A model generated the notes under the pieces. That model was given only the letters and a program-made list of their open reading frames with translations. It was not told the origin of the DNA and searched no databases. From Tanypteryx hageni (Eukaryota; Arthropoda; Insecta; Odonata; Petaluridae), in the NCBI GenBank assembly GCA_028673005.1, contig CM054120.1, forward strand, positions 71,721,533 to 71,785,532: DNA of 64,000 bases, in the 5' to 3' direction. Every line of letters starts with the position of its first letter. Positions within the stretch are counted from its first letter, which is position 1. Below, piece by piece: positions 23,770-34,860 of the stretch. The position numbers were made by a program, and so were the translations under genes.

Positions 23770-25300
23770 CAAAAACTAAAGGTGTGACCGAGTATTGCAA
23801 TCAAATATAAACATTAATCAGATCAATTACATTTGTCAATACAGCCTGTATCACAAATAACTCAAAATTCACATTCAAAACATTGTCTCAAATAATAAAC
23901 CGACTACAATGCTCAATAATGCAAATATTATCGATACATCACTAGTATAGTACATCCAATACAGGTAGCCTGCGCAATAAACCAAATCGGACTCATAAAA
24001 CATTTAACAGACAATAAAAACACTTTTCATGAATTTCTTCAAGATGTTTATGCAAATTAATTGGATAAGAATAACCACTTTTCAAAAGAAGAATGATTAA
24101 TATTTTACAAAAAACCAATGTAAACAGTTGCAAAACATTTCAGAAAACATTTTTATCCATCAGTATCTCATTAAAATATTCTAAAATATGGCATTCCTTG
24201 AAATGACCTTTAACATAAAATGAAATGCAACTATAAACATGTTGAAATACCAAAAGAGCAGGAAAAACTAATCCTTTGATAACTAACGTCGGTAGTACAA
24301 TTTAAAGTGTCTTAATAAAACGATAACACCTCACAAAAAAAGATTTGGCCAATTATAGTAACATCAACAAAAACCAAACCGAATGCACAAAATGATAAAC
24401 TTAATGTCGAAAATTATCAAATGGCATTAAATTTATCAATAAAAAAGAACTTAAATATATTCAACAATCAACAGAGAGGGAAAAAACCAGATAACTATTA
24501 TATCAAAATTTTACAAATGGTATAAAAAATGTACAATAATTATTACCATGATGAACTACCAACAGACCACGGCCAATCAATCCTTGATAACTAACATCGG
24601 AAATACAAACACACCTTATCACAAAAAAATTGGACAACTTAAATATCAGAATATAATTAAAGGATTCCAAACAACACTAACTGCTCTGAACTGGTACATT
24701 TTATACATAAATTAATTCTTAACTAGATTTTCTTCGCCAATGTGACTGTTATCACGTCACAAATCCGCCAACTTTTCCAATGTTTAGGTGAAGAGAACTC
24801 AATCATCGTAAATATGATTCAGACATAGAAGAAGAACTGCTACTATGTTGTCAAAACATGGTTAAACAGTATTTTCTTTCATATTGTGGAAATAATTTTA
24901 ACGTCTACCAAATGGTACGCCAAGGCTTCAAAATTCGAATCGAAAATTAAATTTCTCGAAAAAGAATCGAGCAGTCAAACTGAATCGAATAGTAGTCGAT
25001 AGTCATGGCCAAGCGGCCAAGCCGAATTTGAAGTGATCATGTGATCATGTTGAGAAGTTGTAACGGTTGAACTATGTAACTGAAAGTTTATCCGCCATTA
25101 CGGGAAATCTTGGGAAAGTGTTAATTTTTAGTACAGGTAAGGATGTTTTGACTATAGAGGAGTATATGAATGAATGTTTAACAACTTCATATATGCTGGT
25201 GATACATGTGACTCTCTGTGTGCGTTAATTAAGTTATTTTCTGTACGTTGCAACGTTTCCACTAGCTTGCAAAAACGAATCAAGCAGAGAAGATAGTGCA
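23770..25300. other. AT-rich non-coding stretch
   Basis: No credible open frame. The left part is probably the LINE 3' untranslated region. Two diverged copies of a segment containing 'ccttgataactaacatcgg' lie near 24271 and 24577, so a ~300-bp degenerate duplication is present. Near 24930-25000 there is a run of attcgaatcgaa-like words. Confidence 0.6.
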
Positions 25301-25396
25301 TTCACGTAAGTGCTACGCACTAAACTGCAAACATACGAGTGGAACGAACGGAGATCTAAAGTTGAAATTACATTCGTTTCCTCGCACGGAATCTAC

Positions 25397-26176
25397 GTAA
25401 GTACTATTAGCTATATTTGTAAAAATATTTTTGAAAATCGACAGAATTATATGCAGTAATACCTCGATATACGAAGTAGAAGCGCTCCGTGAGTTGATTT
25501 CGAGTATTGAAACAATATATCGATTAATTGATGTACTTCTGTATTTTATTACTTACAGTTCTACATATTGTAATATTACGTACCGAGAAAAATGAAGAAT
25601 GAGTTACGTTTCTTTTTGAGATTAATCTTACTATGGTTGTGTTTACGTATGTGAAATTATATCCAGATTGCAATTTGGAACACACGAACCTTGTTCTACC
25701 GCCCAACTCAGCTTAGTTGTTATTTTTGATCCTTTAATAAGTGACTGAGAACGTTCTCTCGGATGTGTTTGTTTATGCCTAAGAAAGGCTGTGGCCTTAT
25801 ATCTATTGCATAATAAGTATAGCCAATTTGACATCCTATATGTATATGTCCTGGGATGAATAAAAATTATTATTGTTATGGGATTGCAATTTTTAACTTG
25901 AAACCTCTCGTTTCGAGATACGGCGAGTATATCGTGGACTACCTGTGGTAAAAAGGTCACTTATTTAGTGTACAGATTATTCGCATATCGAGTTATTACT
26001 GTAGTTAGATATGTATCTCAGCATTTTTAACTTTAATAATAGTAACCATTTAATGAGATACTTCACTATGGCTTGTTTTCATGTGATGCATATCTTCACT
26101 TGAGGCTCTTTAGGAGCAAAGTTGTATTAGATGCATATGTTGAAGTGTTAATAATTCTGTAATGTTATCATTCCAG
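25397..26176 (+). other. Intron inside the THAP domain of the P-element-like gene
   Basis: The gtaagt donor at 25397 and the ttattccag-type acceptor ending at 26176 join two halves of a THAP domain in frame (ac + g = T, followed by CREW). Seventy percent of the intron is a Tigger-like MITE. Confidence 0.8.
25454..26001. mobile_element. 548-bp Tigger-like MITE within the THAP intron
   Basis: The left end CAGTAATACCTCGATATACG and the inverted right end CAGTAATAACTCGATATGCG match at 18 of 20 bases. A TA follows the right end (26002-26003); the left flank reads TG, probably a mutated TA. There is no transposase in between, so the element is non-autonomous. The termini resemble those of the full Tigger at 56399 (CAGTGGTACCTCGACATACG). 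Confidence 0.8.
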
Positions 26177-28493
26177 GTGCCGAGAATGGGTTGCAAGGGC
26201 AGGGAACCCCGCTTTATTTGATAGGCCCATTATGACACTGAACAAAATGGCATATTTGTGCGAACATCATTTCACCCCCTGTCAATACAGGTCCTATGAA
26301 GAACGCAAATTGTTACGTGGTGCACTTCCTACAATATTTTCTACTGTTCCTTCATCATCACCTTCATCGCCTCATTCTCTTCTTCCAATTTCCTTTTCCA
26401 TTACTGTTTCTTCAGCTGCTTCTACTAGCACTCCTCTAGTAATATGAACTGTATCAGCTGAGTCTTTGACTACTCCACTTCCTCCTTCTCCTTTACCAAG
26501 TGAAATTCCAAGCCCCGAAGTCACATTTAGGATTCATGATGTAAGTCTTGATTCTTCTTCTAATGTATCTATCCCTGGCACTTCATCAGCATTACCAGCA
26601 ACCTCTCCTTTTAAAACATCTGTTACTGAGGATACCGTATGTTCTTTAAAAGGGAAAGCTGCCAGCGCTCATCTTTTTAAAAGCATAAATGTTAGGAAAA
26701 TTGCAGATTTGACACCAAAGAAAAAAACAACTGTTTGTTAGCTACAAGAAAAAGTAGGGAAATTTCATACTTAAAGCATAAGTATATCTCCAGAGTTAAT
26801 CCTGAAAAGTTATCATTCAGTGAAGATTTCGGAATTTTGAACAAATCTTTGGAAAGTAGGTTAGATAAAGGTTCAGTATTGCTTCTTAATTCGAAATTGC
26901 GAAATTGTAAGGTGAAGCCAAGGGGAAGGAGATGGACTCTGAAAGAAAAACTTTTCTTTCTTTCTCTGTACAAGAGAAGTCCCCACACATACCTTTATCT
27001 TAAATCTAAATTCACTCTTCCTTCCAAAAAAAACTTTGGTTTCTCTTCTCTATCATCTTCCTCTCAAAGCTGGAATTAATCCAAGTGTAATTAATCTCCT
27101 TTCCTCATGTGTGAGGCAGATGTCGGATTGTAATAAGCACTGCGTGCTATTATTTGATGAAATGTCAATAAGGCCCAGTGTGGTTTACAATTCGAAGTCT
27201 GACCGCCTTGAAGGATTTCAGGATCATGGAAGCAAAGGTAGATCCGATGCTATAGCTGGGGAAGCCATTGTTTTCATGGTTCGTGGCTTGAGACGAAAGT
27301 GGAAGCAGCCAGTAGCTTTCTACTTTAGTCATGGAAGTACACCTGGATTAATTTTAGCAGAAATTATTAGAGGTCCTTGGTGCTCTTCAGGAAACTGGCC
27401 TGAAGATTGTTGTGACATGGGAAGCAACAACACCATGGCTCTTAAAAATCTGGGCTGTACAGTAATGGATCCTTTTTTTGATTTTAATGGGCAAAAGATT
27501 TTCACCCTTCATGACCCTCCTCACCTGCTTAAGTGCACCCGAAATATGTTCTTAAAGCATTCACTCAAGGGGCAGGTATTGGTGGGAGATGAAATGGTGA
27601 CAGGTATTGGCAGGTGGTCACACATACGTCACGTGGTGGAGAAGCAGCGTGAATTCCCCAATGCTTCTATGTTTAAAATATTGTCATCTTCCCACCTGGA
27701 CCCTCAATGGAGAGAGAAAATGTCAGTGAAACTGACTGTTGAGGTGTTCAGGAGTAGTGTTGGGGATTAGGTAAGTTGCATTAACAACAGATTTTGAGAA
27801 ATAGCATTTATTGAGGGTATAGTACTGTGCTGTATATTAACTCATTTTCATTTTCTTTCTGACAGGATTCATGAGTCGTGATGTGTTTGTGACCTCATCT
27901 TTCCTTGGTTTTGTGAGTCAGCTGTTTAATAGCTTTAATGGTGGTGATGGTAAGGGTATTGATACATATTAATTATGCTCCCCTTTAATTGACCGTAGCT
28001 CACATGCAGAATTTTGGAATGAAGCAGTTGGAAAAATTAACGATTGGAGATTCCAAGAGGATGTGCTAGACCCTCAAGGGAATCCAATTTTGGACACTTT
28101 AGGTAACCCCAAAATTAAGGGTATTGTGAGGCCCAAATGTCAAAACAGTTGGGTCATGACCATTACGGCTATTAAACTACTGTGGAAAGAGCTGAAGAAA
28201 GCCGGTTTTGACAGCCTAGAACCTCGGCGGTTAAACCAGGATCCACTGGAGAATTTCTTTGGGAACATAAGGTTACATGGAGGGGCTAACCATAACCCCA
28301 ATATGGAACAGTTTGTTTCTGCTTTTAAGACATCTATCATCAATGGCATTTCATCACAATTGCTGCGAGGTTCCAATTGTGAGTCTGATGATGATGTCTT
28401 CATGGCAGATCTCGAAGATTTTCTGCAGTTGAGCCCCAGCTTTCTTGAAGGTTCGATTGAGAGAGAGAGAGTGCTTCTACTGATGATCTAGTC

Positions 28494-30569
28494 ATTGAAC
28501 GACCAAGTTTGCAGTTTTGTTTTCTAATTATCAGTGCGTTTCATCAAATTAAAATTAATTAATGGTCTCCCCTGAAACTGCAGTTGTTAATATACCAGAG
28601 GTTTTATAAACTACAAACATAATATGGTGGAAGCTGAAACAAGTGCAGAGGAAGATTGGTCGGTAATTTAGAAAAGAACATATATTCAAGTGCATTACTC
28701 GCCATTTTGTGTTTGTGTTTCATCTACGGTAAAAATTTTCTTACTTTGTGCAGTATTATATATTATATTAGAGTAGTACGCGACCGTTAAGTAACTCTGA
28801 AATTTAGAAGAGGAGTCGGTGACGTGTGTGATAATGTCCGACAATAATGTTAAGCCATGACGTGTTATAGGCGCTAATGCACAGTTTTCTTAATATGTCA
28901 TATATATTTCTGTGCAATAGGCCTTTTCTGCCCCTTACATGCATAGAGAATTTTTTTTATGTGGTGAAATTAATTTAAAATATCCTACGCCTGTTGTTTA
29001 CAATACTTCCCCAAACAGGAAGTAGACGTCGAAGAAGCCAATGCCCACAGCGACGTCCTTAGTTTTTTCATATTCATTCATTATTTATTTTTCATTTAAT
29101 AGGAAGAAATATTCCTCTTAGGGCGAATAAAATATTTTTTGAAAATTAGAAAAAATCGATAATTTAAAAAAATTGGCATTCAGAAAGGCATGCAAAGGAC
29201 TGCCATTTTGAAGTCGGAACCGTTCATGTTCGAATCAAGCGATATTTATGTAATTTGGTCATTGAGAAGTAAATCATTCAGGCGTGGAGTTGATGCTTTG
29301 GAATGTTATTTTAGAGATTAACTTATTTAAATGCATATATCGATTTTGCTAGATTTATCTCGACGTTCAACCTCTCATATCTCGAATATTAATACTCCTA
29401 AGGTGACCTATGTGGAACCTAAGATGCTACCCTCTGCCCAGCAGAAGTACGAGCTGTGCAGAAGAGGATGGAGTGGCATGGTTTCGCCAAGGCGACGTCA
29501 TGGACGTGAACACTTTGTCGAGCATTGGCATAGGAGATGATACAACGCAGAAATGAGTAAATTGTATGCTCTAAGTTAATGCAATTATTTTTACTTTACT
29601 GAAAAATGTTTATCTGATTATAAGATAAGATATTTTCCTATTTTTTCCTCTGAATAATAAGTATTAATATAAAAATTAATTTTTATAAATAAATTTTATA
29701 CAGAAAATGCTTTTATATGCTTTAACTTAATTTTATTTACATTAACTTGGGTTAAGTTGTTTCCAGTATTTAAATTGAAGTTGTTTGAAGCACTTATGTA
29801 TTCACTAGTGGTACCCGCAAAATCTTTTATGATGTCAGTCAGGTATCTGAATGTTTAGAAGTTGTCTTAGAGAGGTAAATACAATTAATTCCACCATAAT
29901 GTGGTTATTTAAAAAAGAAACAAAATCTCACTGCACTAAATGAGATATTGATGCTTACCACGAGGAAGTGATGGTTCGCTCAGGAAATCTGCATACGTAT
30001 ACTAGACACTCGACATACTGAAACGAGATAGATAGAGGGGGGATAAGAAAGGGAAATGTTTCGATCCAAGAGTGAAATGAAACATTGCATCCATATCTAG
30101 CTTCTTACCAATACAAGTGCTACCGCCACCTGTTTTACGACTTTTGGGTGCCATGTACTATTTTCGTAATTTATTTCTTCTTAGATGTCATTTTGATTCT
30201 TTTTTGCTTACATTTAAAGTAGATAGTTTTCTTCCAGTTTAATACACTTCTCACATTATAATGGAAATACAGAAATCCATTTAATTCTTCTTTACCCCGA
30301 TGTAAGCTGAGTGGCGATTTCTGAGATGGTAAAAAGGTCGGCTTACAATTGGTTAAATACCGTACATTCATTAAATATTAAAGCAAATATTAAATAAATA
30401 GAATATCTCCTTAACAATATGTTCTATTGAAAAATGATTCAAACAAAAGTTAGAGAGACTAACATTGTCTATGAAGTTTATAAAAAACATTTATATTTAT
30501 GAAGATTTAAAAGAGTTACACTCCTTTTGGATCCATCAACCATGTGGACAAATAATGGTGAAGTACTAA
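28494..30569. other. AT-rich stretch without a recognisable gene
   Basis: Only short incidental open frames. Its left part may be the 3' end of the P-like element, but no terminal repeats were found. Near 30150, on the minus strand, MAPKSRKTGGGS is followed by unrelated sequence; this is too short to identify. Confidence 0.5.
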
Positions 30570-30881
30570 CTATGACATCTCGGAATTGGAAATATACTGA
30601 AGGCATTTCAGTTCAGATAGGATTGTCGGCTTTATATCACCCAACCCCGGCTGCCTGAAGGCAAAAGAGATCTTTCCTAAAAACTCCTTCAACTTGTCGT
30701 TTACTTTTTCTGTTATATTTTTCATAGTTTCCAGTAAAAATCCTATCCATTGCTGTCTCTCGGTTAATTTAGAGCTTATATATTGGAGATTTGTGTTCAA
30801 TAATGCATCCTCATGCTTACTTTGATCAGTCAAACCTGGCATATTGAATATTTTACCATTGTAGCTTTCAAATCTATCCAT
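30570..30881 (-). CDS. Unidentified 103-codon open frame next to a CR1 3' end
   Basis: The frame starts at the ATG at 30881 and has mixed, protein-like composition (HEDALLNTNLQYISSKLTER, FLLETMKNITEKVNDKLKEF) suggesting an amphipathic helical protein. I do not recognise a family. It abuts the poly-T/(tacatc) end of a CR1 copy on the same strand. It could be an exon of a host gene or a piece of another mobile element cut by that insertion, or it could be chance in AT-rich DNA. Confidence 0.25.
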   Translation of the reverse strand: MDRFESYNGKIFNMPGLTDQSKHEDALLNTNLQYISSKLTERQQWIGFLLETMKNITEKVNDKLKEFLGKISFAFRQPGLGDIKPTILSELKCLQYISNSEMS

Positions 30882-31230
30882 CTTTTTTTACATCTACATC
30901 ATACCCTGCAAGTCACCTTCTTGGTGGATGGCAGAGGGTGCAGTGCACCAAAGGTCCCTAGTTTTCCTATGTTATCTTTTCCTATTATGTTCTCTTATCG
31001 TCCTAGGGAAAAATGATCCCTTATATCGCTCCATCCTTCAATCAATCTTGCGAATCTTATCCTCGTTGTCCTGCCTTCTGAGGTATGTTGGGCTTCTGAT
31101 AAGACCTACTACCTCATTCGTTAGTCCCTCCGACATATATTTTTTCATCAGTTTAATTCTAGCCTGCAGTGTATATTCCTGTAACGATGTCCAATTCAGA
31201 TTTTCTATTAATGATGTTATGCTTTGTTTA
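30882..31230 (-). pseudogene. CR1-like LINE remnant 2, 3' part
   Basis: On the minus strand this reads KQSITSLIENLNWTSLQEY, RSPTYLRRQDNEDKIRKI and RMERYKGSFFPRTI. It parallels the C-terminal end of the CR1 at 38224 (GLIQDLGWESLAER, RTPTYIRRMDHPRKIREI, RTERYKGSFFPRTI). The 3' untranslated end has the same 'ccctgcaagtcacc...ggatggcagagggt' block and a short tacatc tail at 30887. A TAA interrupts it after KI. It is split from its upstream part by the element at 31231-32124. Confidence 0.82.
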
Positions 31231-32124
31231 CAGTAGACCTCCTACTTATGACTGCTCAACTTACGACCTATCATTCATACATCCTCTCTCAAAGTAAATA
31301 AGATCCACACATCCAAACTGATATATACGACCACCTATAGGCCAACTTACACCGAAAGCTAAGCCACGCAAGCAAGCTTTCCACGCGATGTGTCTTTGAA
31401 TCATCACAGTAGATTTCCCAATGTAGCCTCACACCGAACGTGAGCCATATAGCATGTATTGGACGTGGCTGACTGTATATCACCGACGATCGCCGGGTAG
31501 GCAATTTCTCTTCACATAGCTGAGTTGCTCAGTTTGGATTGCTGTTATATCATTGCCTTACCCTCTCCGCCAAAGAAACAAGTTAGTGGTCTCACAACAT
31601 CATGTGCTCTTATAGTGGCACGTGGTCTCTCAGCGTCATAGCATGGCCGATATAGGGAATGTGCGGTCTGAGCTGACTCAGTCTTGAGACCGTGCAAACT
31701 CAGCTGTTCCGTCCTTCGGAAGGGACGTTAAGCCGTTGGCCTCCTTGGTGTTCTTGGTTAAGAGTAGGCTAATGTCGGCAATGGGTTTCTCTTCTCCCTT
31801 GCTGTCCAGCTATTCATTGCACTACCTCTTAGATACCCATTGTGTGTAGGCAAGAGGTGAATCAGCTGGGAACATACATAAGTGACTCATTCCGCAACCT
31901 ACTGAAGCATACGCATCTCTTTTGCAAAGCTCTTTAATTTTTTGTCAGTTTCCTTCAAATTTAGTGGTCAATTTTGGTATTTTGTGAGGTGAAATGTGAT
32001 TCCAGGAACAAAACCTCAATTTATAACATTGTGCCTATGGGAAATAAGGGTTCGACTTACGACGTCTTGACACGACCGTTGTACAGGAACCAATTAGGTC
32101 GTAAGTCAGGGGTCTGCTGTACTG
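31231..32124. mobile_element. 894-bp Tigger-like non-autonomous element inserted in CR1 remnant 2
   Basis: The outer ends are CAGTAGACCTCC and, inverted, CAGTACAGCAGACCCC. Both are followed by an acttacgacct block. A TA lies at 31229-31230. Removing 31231-32124 and allowing one TA copy rejoins the CR1 reading GNYD|KQS in frame, which independently supports both boundaries. No transposase is visible. The centre (about 31690-31790) carries 'cttcggaagggacgttaagcc', a motif type I associate with dispersed invertebrate retroelement 3' ends. Confidence 0.78.
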
Positions 32125-32480
32125 TCGTAATTTCCCTTTACGAATCTAGCTGCCCTGCACTGAACCTATTCTATCTCCTTGGACCCTTTTTGTATGGATC
32201 CCAAACACGTGATGTATAATCGACCTGCGGTCAAACCAAGGAAAAATAACTTAATTCTTTCACTTATTGGAGGTTTGGTCTATTTTCCCTATAAGGGCCA
32301 AATTTTTGTTTGTGGCACTTATTAATCGGTGAATGTGGGTGTCCCAAGAGGGATCACGATGGATCATGACTGAAATATTTAACGAAGTCTGAAACTGGAA
32401 TCCCTACTCTCTCAAATGAATAATTTATATCCAGCGAGCTATTCTTGGTTCCCCTTAAAAGGAGAAAACAATGAAGAAAT
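32125..32480 (-). pseudogene. CR1-like LINE remnant 2, upstream part
   Basis: The minus strand reads SLDINYSFERVGIPVSDFVK, SWDTHIHRLI, FGIHTKRVQ and AARFVKGNYD. This matches NYSIEGVHLKLSESVK, SWDTHIRNI, WDPYEKGLI and AARFVKNCYD of the intact CR1 at 38224. At least two frameshifts and two stops are present. The front of the RT is missing, so this is a 5'-truncated, later split copy. Confidence 0.8.
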
Positions 32481-32669
32481 TTCAGACTCCATAATAAAAT
32501 AATTTGTTGTCCAGATTAATTTACTCTGATATTTACTATTTGGAGGATATTTCAAATTTTTTTAAGCATTGAAGACCTTTGATTAAAGTGAAATTGTCAT
32601 TTTCTAGGCTTTAATATGCAAACTTATGTAAACAAATAGTAATGAATTGAAAACATGGCACCATAATCT

Positions 32670-34370
32670 TTTCTACCTTTCTATCATCGTCCTCATACAT
32701 CCTATAGCATCTCTAGTCCCCTTTCCTCTTCTAAAACCAAACATTATCTTGCAGCTCCTTTTCTATTTTACATTCAATTCTTTTGGTTATTATTCTGGTT
32801 AGAACTTTAGCTGTATGAGAAATTAAACTAATAGTTCTGTAATCCTTACAACATTTTGCATTGTCTTTTTCTCCAGTGGTACCATCACAACATCTAAAAA
32901 ATCTTCAGGCCATATGCCAGTATCATATACTTGGTTAAAAAATTTTGTGAGTTGCTTAACTGCTTTACATCCCAAAACCTTAAGAACGTCCACGGGTTCA
33001 TCACTCCCAACAGCCTTCCTTCTTTTCATGTCATCAATTGCTCTTTTAACTTCAGACTCGAGAATACTTGGTCCTAGCTGATCTTTTTCCACATCCTCTT
33101 TTTCATTTAATTCAATATTTCTTGGCTTTCCTTCTTTGTTATACAGAACCTCAATGTATTCTTTCCAGACATTTTTTACATTGTCTGGCTCCGATACTAT
33201 TTTATCACTTTTGTTCATGATTCCTTTACGTACTATCTTTCTTGCTTTTTTCTTGAATAGTTCCCTTGCTTTGCTATACATGAGGTCTGTTCTACAAATT
33301 CTTTCACATTCAACAATCTCCTCGCATTTCTCATTATCCACTCTTCAGTGTTTATGTTCTTCCACTGTCTCCGCTCTTCCATTTTTTGCAGCATGGCTGC
33401 TGTGATCCAGGGTTTTTTGTTTCTTTCACCCGTTATCTTTCCTACCTTCTTTTCCATTGCATCTTTAATGTTGCTATGGAGGTATCTCCACTCCTCATCT
33501 ACATTCTTCCTATTTTCTTCAGCTCTCTCCCCCAACCTTTCCTCCAGCTCAGTCATGATAGCCTCCTTGTTTTTAAGGAGTTCCTCTAAGTTCCATTTGT
33601 TATTAACTATTATGTTTCTCTTAATGCTCTTCAGTCTACATTGTATATTTGCCACCAAAAGGTTGTGGTCAGAATCAATATCTGCCCCTGGTAGTGTTTT
33701 CACATTTTTAATGGTATTTCTAAATCTTTCATTGACTAGTATGTAATCTATCTGATATCGTCTCTGGTCTCCTGGGCTTCTCTATGTGTAAAGTCTCTGC
33801 TGGTGATGCTTAAACCATGTATTAGTTACAATCAATCTATTTCTATGGCAGAATTCCACAAGTTTATCCCCTCTTTCATTTCTCTTCCCTAGTCCATATT
33901 TTCCCACTATGTTATCTTTCTGTCCCTCTCCGACTACACTGTTCCAATCTCCCATTATTATGGTGGTGATCCTTCCTTTTCCCTCCTCCTCCAATATCTC
34001 CATAATCTGTTCATACATTTCATCTACTTCGTCGTCACCAGCATTAGTTGTTGGCATATTCACTTGAATTATAAGCATTTCCACTGGCTGAATCTGAATT
34101 TTTACGGCTATTAATCTATCATTAACTGTCACTACCTTGCTAATTCTTTCAGCTATCTCTTTTCTCATTATATTCCCCACTTTCCTTATTCTCTCCTCCA
34201 GAGTAAATAATCTTAAATTCGTCTGAATTTATCTCGCCTTCTCCTTCCCACCGAACTTCACTAAGACCTACTATACGTACATTATTCCTTCTCATTTCCC
34301 TTTTTAAGTTCTATAGTTTACCCCCTGAATTCATAGTCCTAACATTCCATGTGCCTATTTTTAATTTCTC
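32670..34370 (-). pseudogene. RTE-like LINE: endonuclease and N-terminal RT remnant
   Basis: From 34370 on the minus strand it reads TWNVRTMNSGGKL, VRIVGLSEVRWEGEGEI, IIMGDWNSVVGEGQ and DSDHNLL, i.e. a complete set of apurinic-type endonuclease boxes of the RTE kind (often annotated as craniofacial development protein 2-like). RT follows: VKRAIDDMKRRKAVGSDE, VDVLKVLGCKAV, TGIWPEDF and YRTISLISHTAKVLTRII; it stops near 32670 before the catalytic box. Breaks: TAG after GGKL, a shift near 34200, TAG at about 33780 (where RLYT should continue to RSPGDQRRYQIDYIL) and a shift near 33310. The element lacks its RT core and 3' end. Confidence 0.87.
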
Positions 34371-34860
34371 ACTACTTGCTTTCTTATTAATGTTACATTT
34401 CCTCTGTGCATCCCCTAGAGTAGTCCCCACCCCGAGATCCGATTGGGGACTATTTTATCTCCAAAATATTTTACCCCAGAAAGATCCATAGAGGTATTTT
34501 CAGCCTATCATGGGAAATATAATGAGGTAGTTTCCCCTTGCTTTCCTCATCGCAGTTTCACAGAGTGATTACCCATCTGTAGCTGTTCAGATCCACATGA
34601 TCACCACCTACAGAGGTACTGTGCCAGGTGCTGCCCTTGCACAGGGGGATGTAAAACCCCCAAGACTGCTTCTTAGTCTGACTATTCCTCTCAGACCTTT
34701 CCGGCTTGGATGGTCCTACCAGGAGAATTATCTCCCGCCGGCATAGCTCTTTGGTTCATAAGAGTACACAAACCCTCCCATCTCTGTAAGGTTATGCAGT
34801 CCAGGGCCATTCACATTACTCTATCCTAATCGACAAGATACTTAAGATTTAAACAAACAA
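34371..34860 (-). mobile_element. Probable 5' leader of the RTE-like LINE
   Basis: This comparatively GC-rich block directly precedes the endonuclease start on the minus strand and ends where ordinary AT-rich DNA begins. It contains no frame of its own. Assigning it to the element is an inference from position and base composition. Confidence 0.5.

Larger units (their letters stand above)
25308..28493 (+). pseudogene. P-element/THAP9-like transposase pseudogene with a spliced THAP domain
   Basis: A THAP zinc finger is split by an intron. Exon 1 (to 25396) reads KCYALNC...HSFPRTES. It stops at ac|gtaagt and resumes at ttccag|g (26177) with TCREWVARAGNP, LCEHHF and GALPTIF, giving the C-x4-C...C-x2-H pattern and restoring the frame at a phase-2 junction. 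Downstream come LLFDEMSIRPS, RGLRRKWKQPVAFYF, FFDFNGQKIFTLHDPPHLLKC (28-30 codons apart) and NQDPLENFFGNIR, all landmarks of P-element/THAP9 transposases. The frame is broken by a TGA at 26445, a shift near 26735, a shift in the A-run near 27025, a TAG at 27768 right before a gtaagt, and a TAA near 27970. The true start is unclear; an earlier exon or deletion is possible. Confidence 0.88.

Noticed and set aside
29331..29540. 69-codon plus frame ending in an Arg-rich segment
   Set aside because: It is short, has no homology I can recognise, and lies in AT-rich DNA.
33136..33746. Plus-strand frames rich in F, S and L opposite the RTE element
   Set aside because: They are antisense shadows of the endonuclease/RT reading frame.
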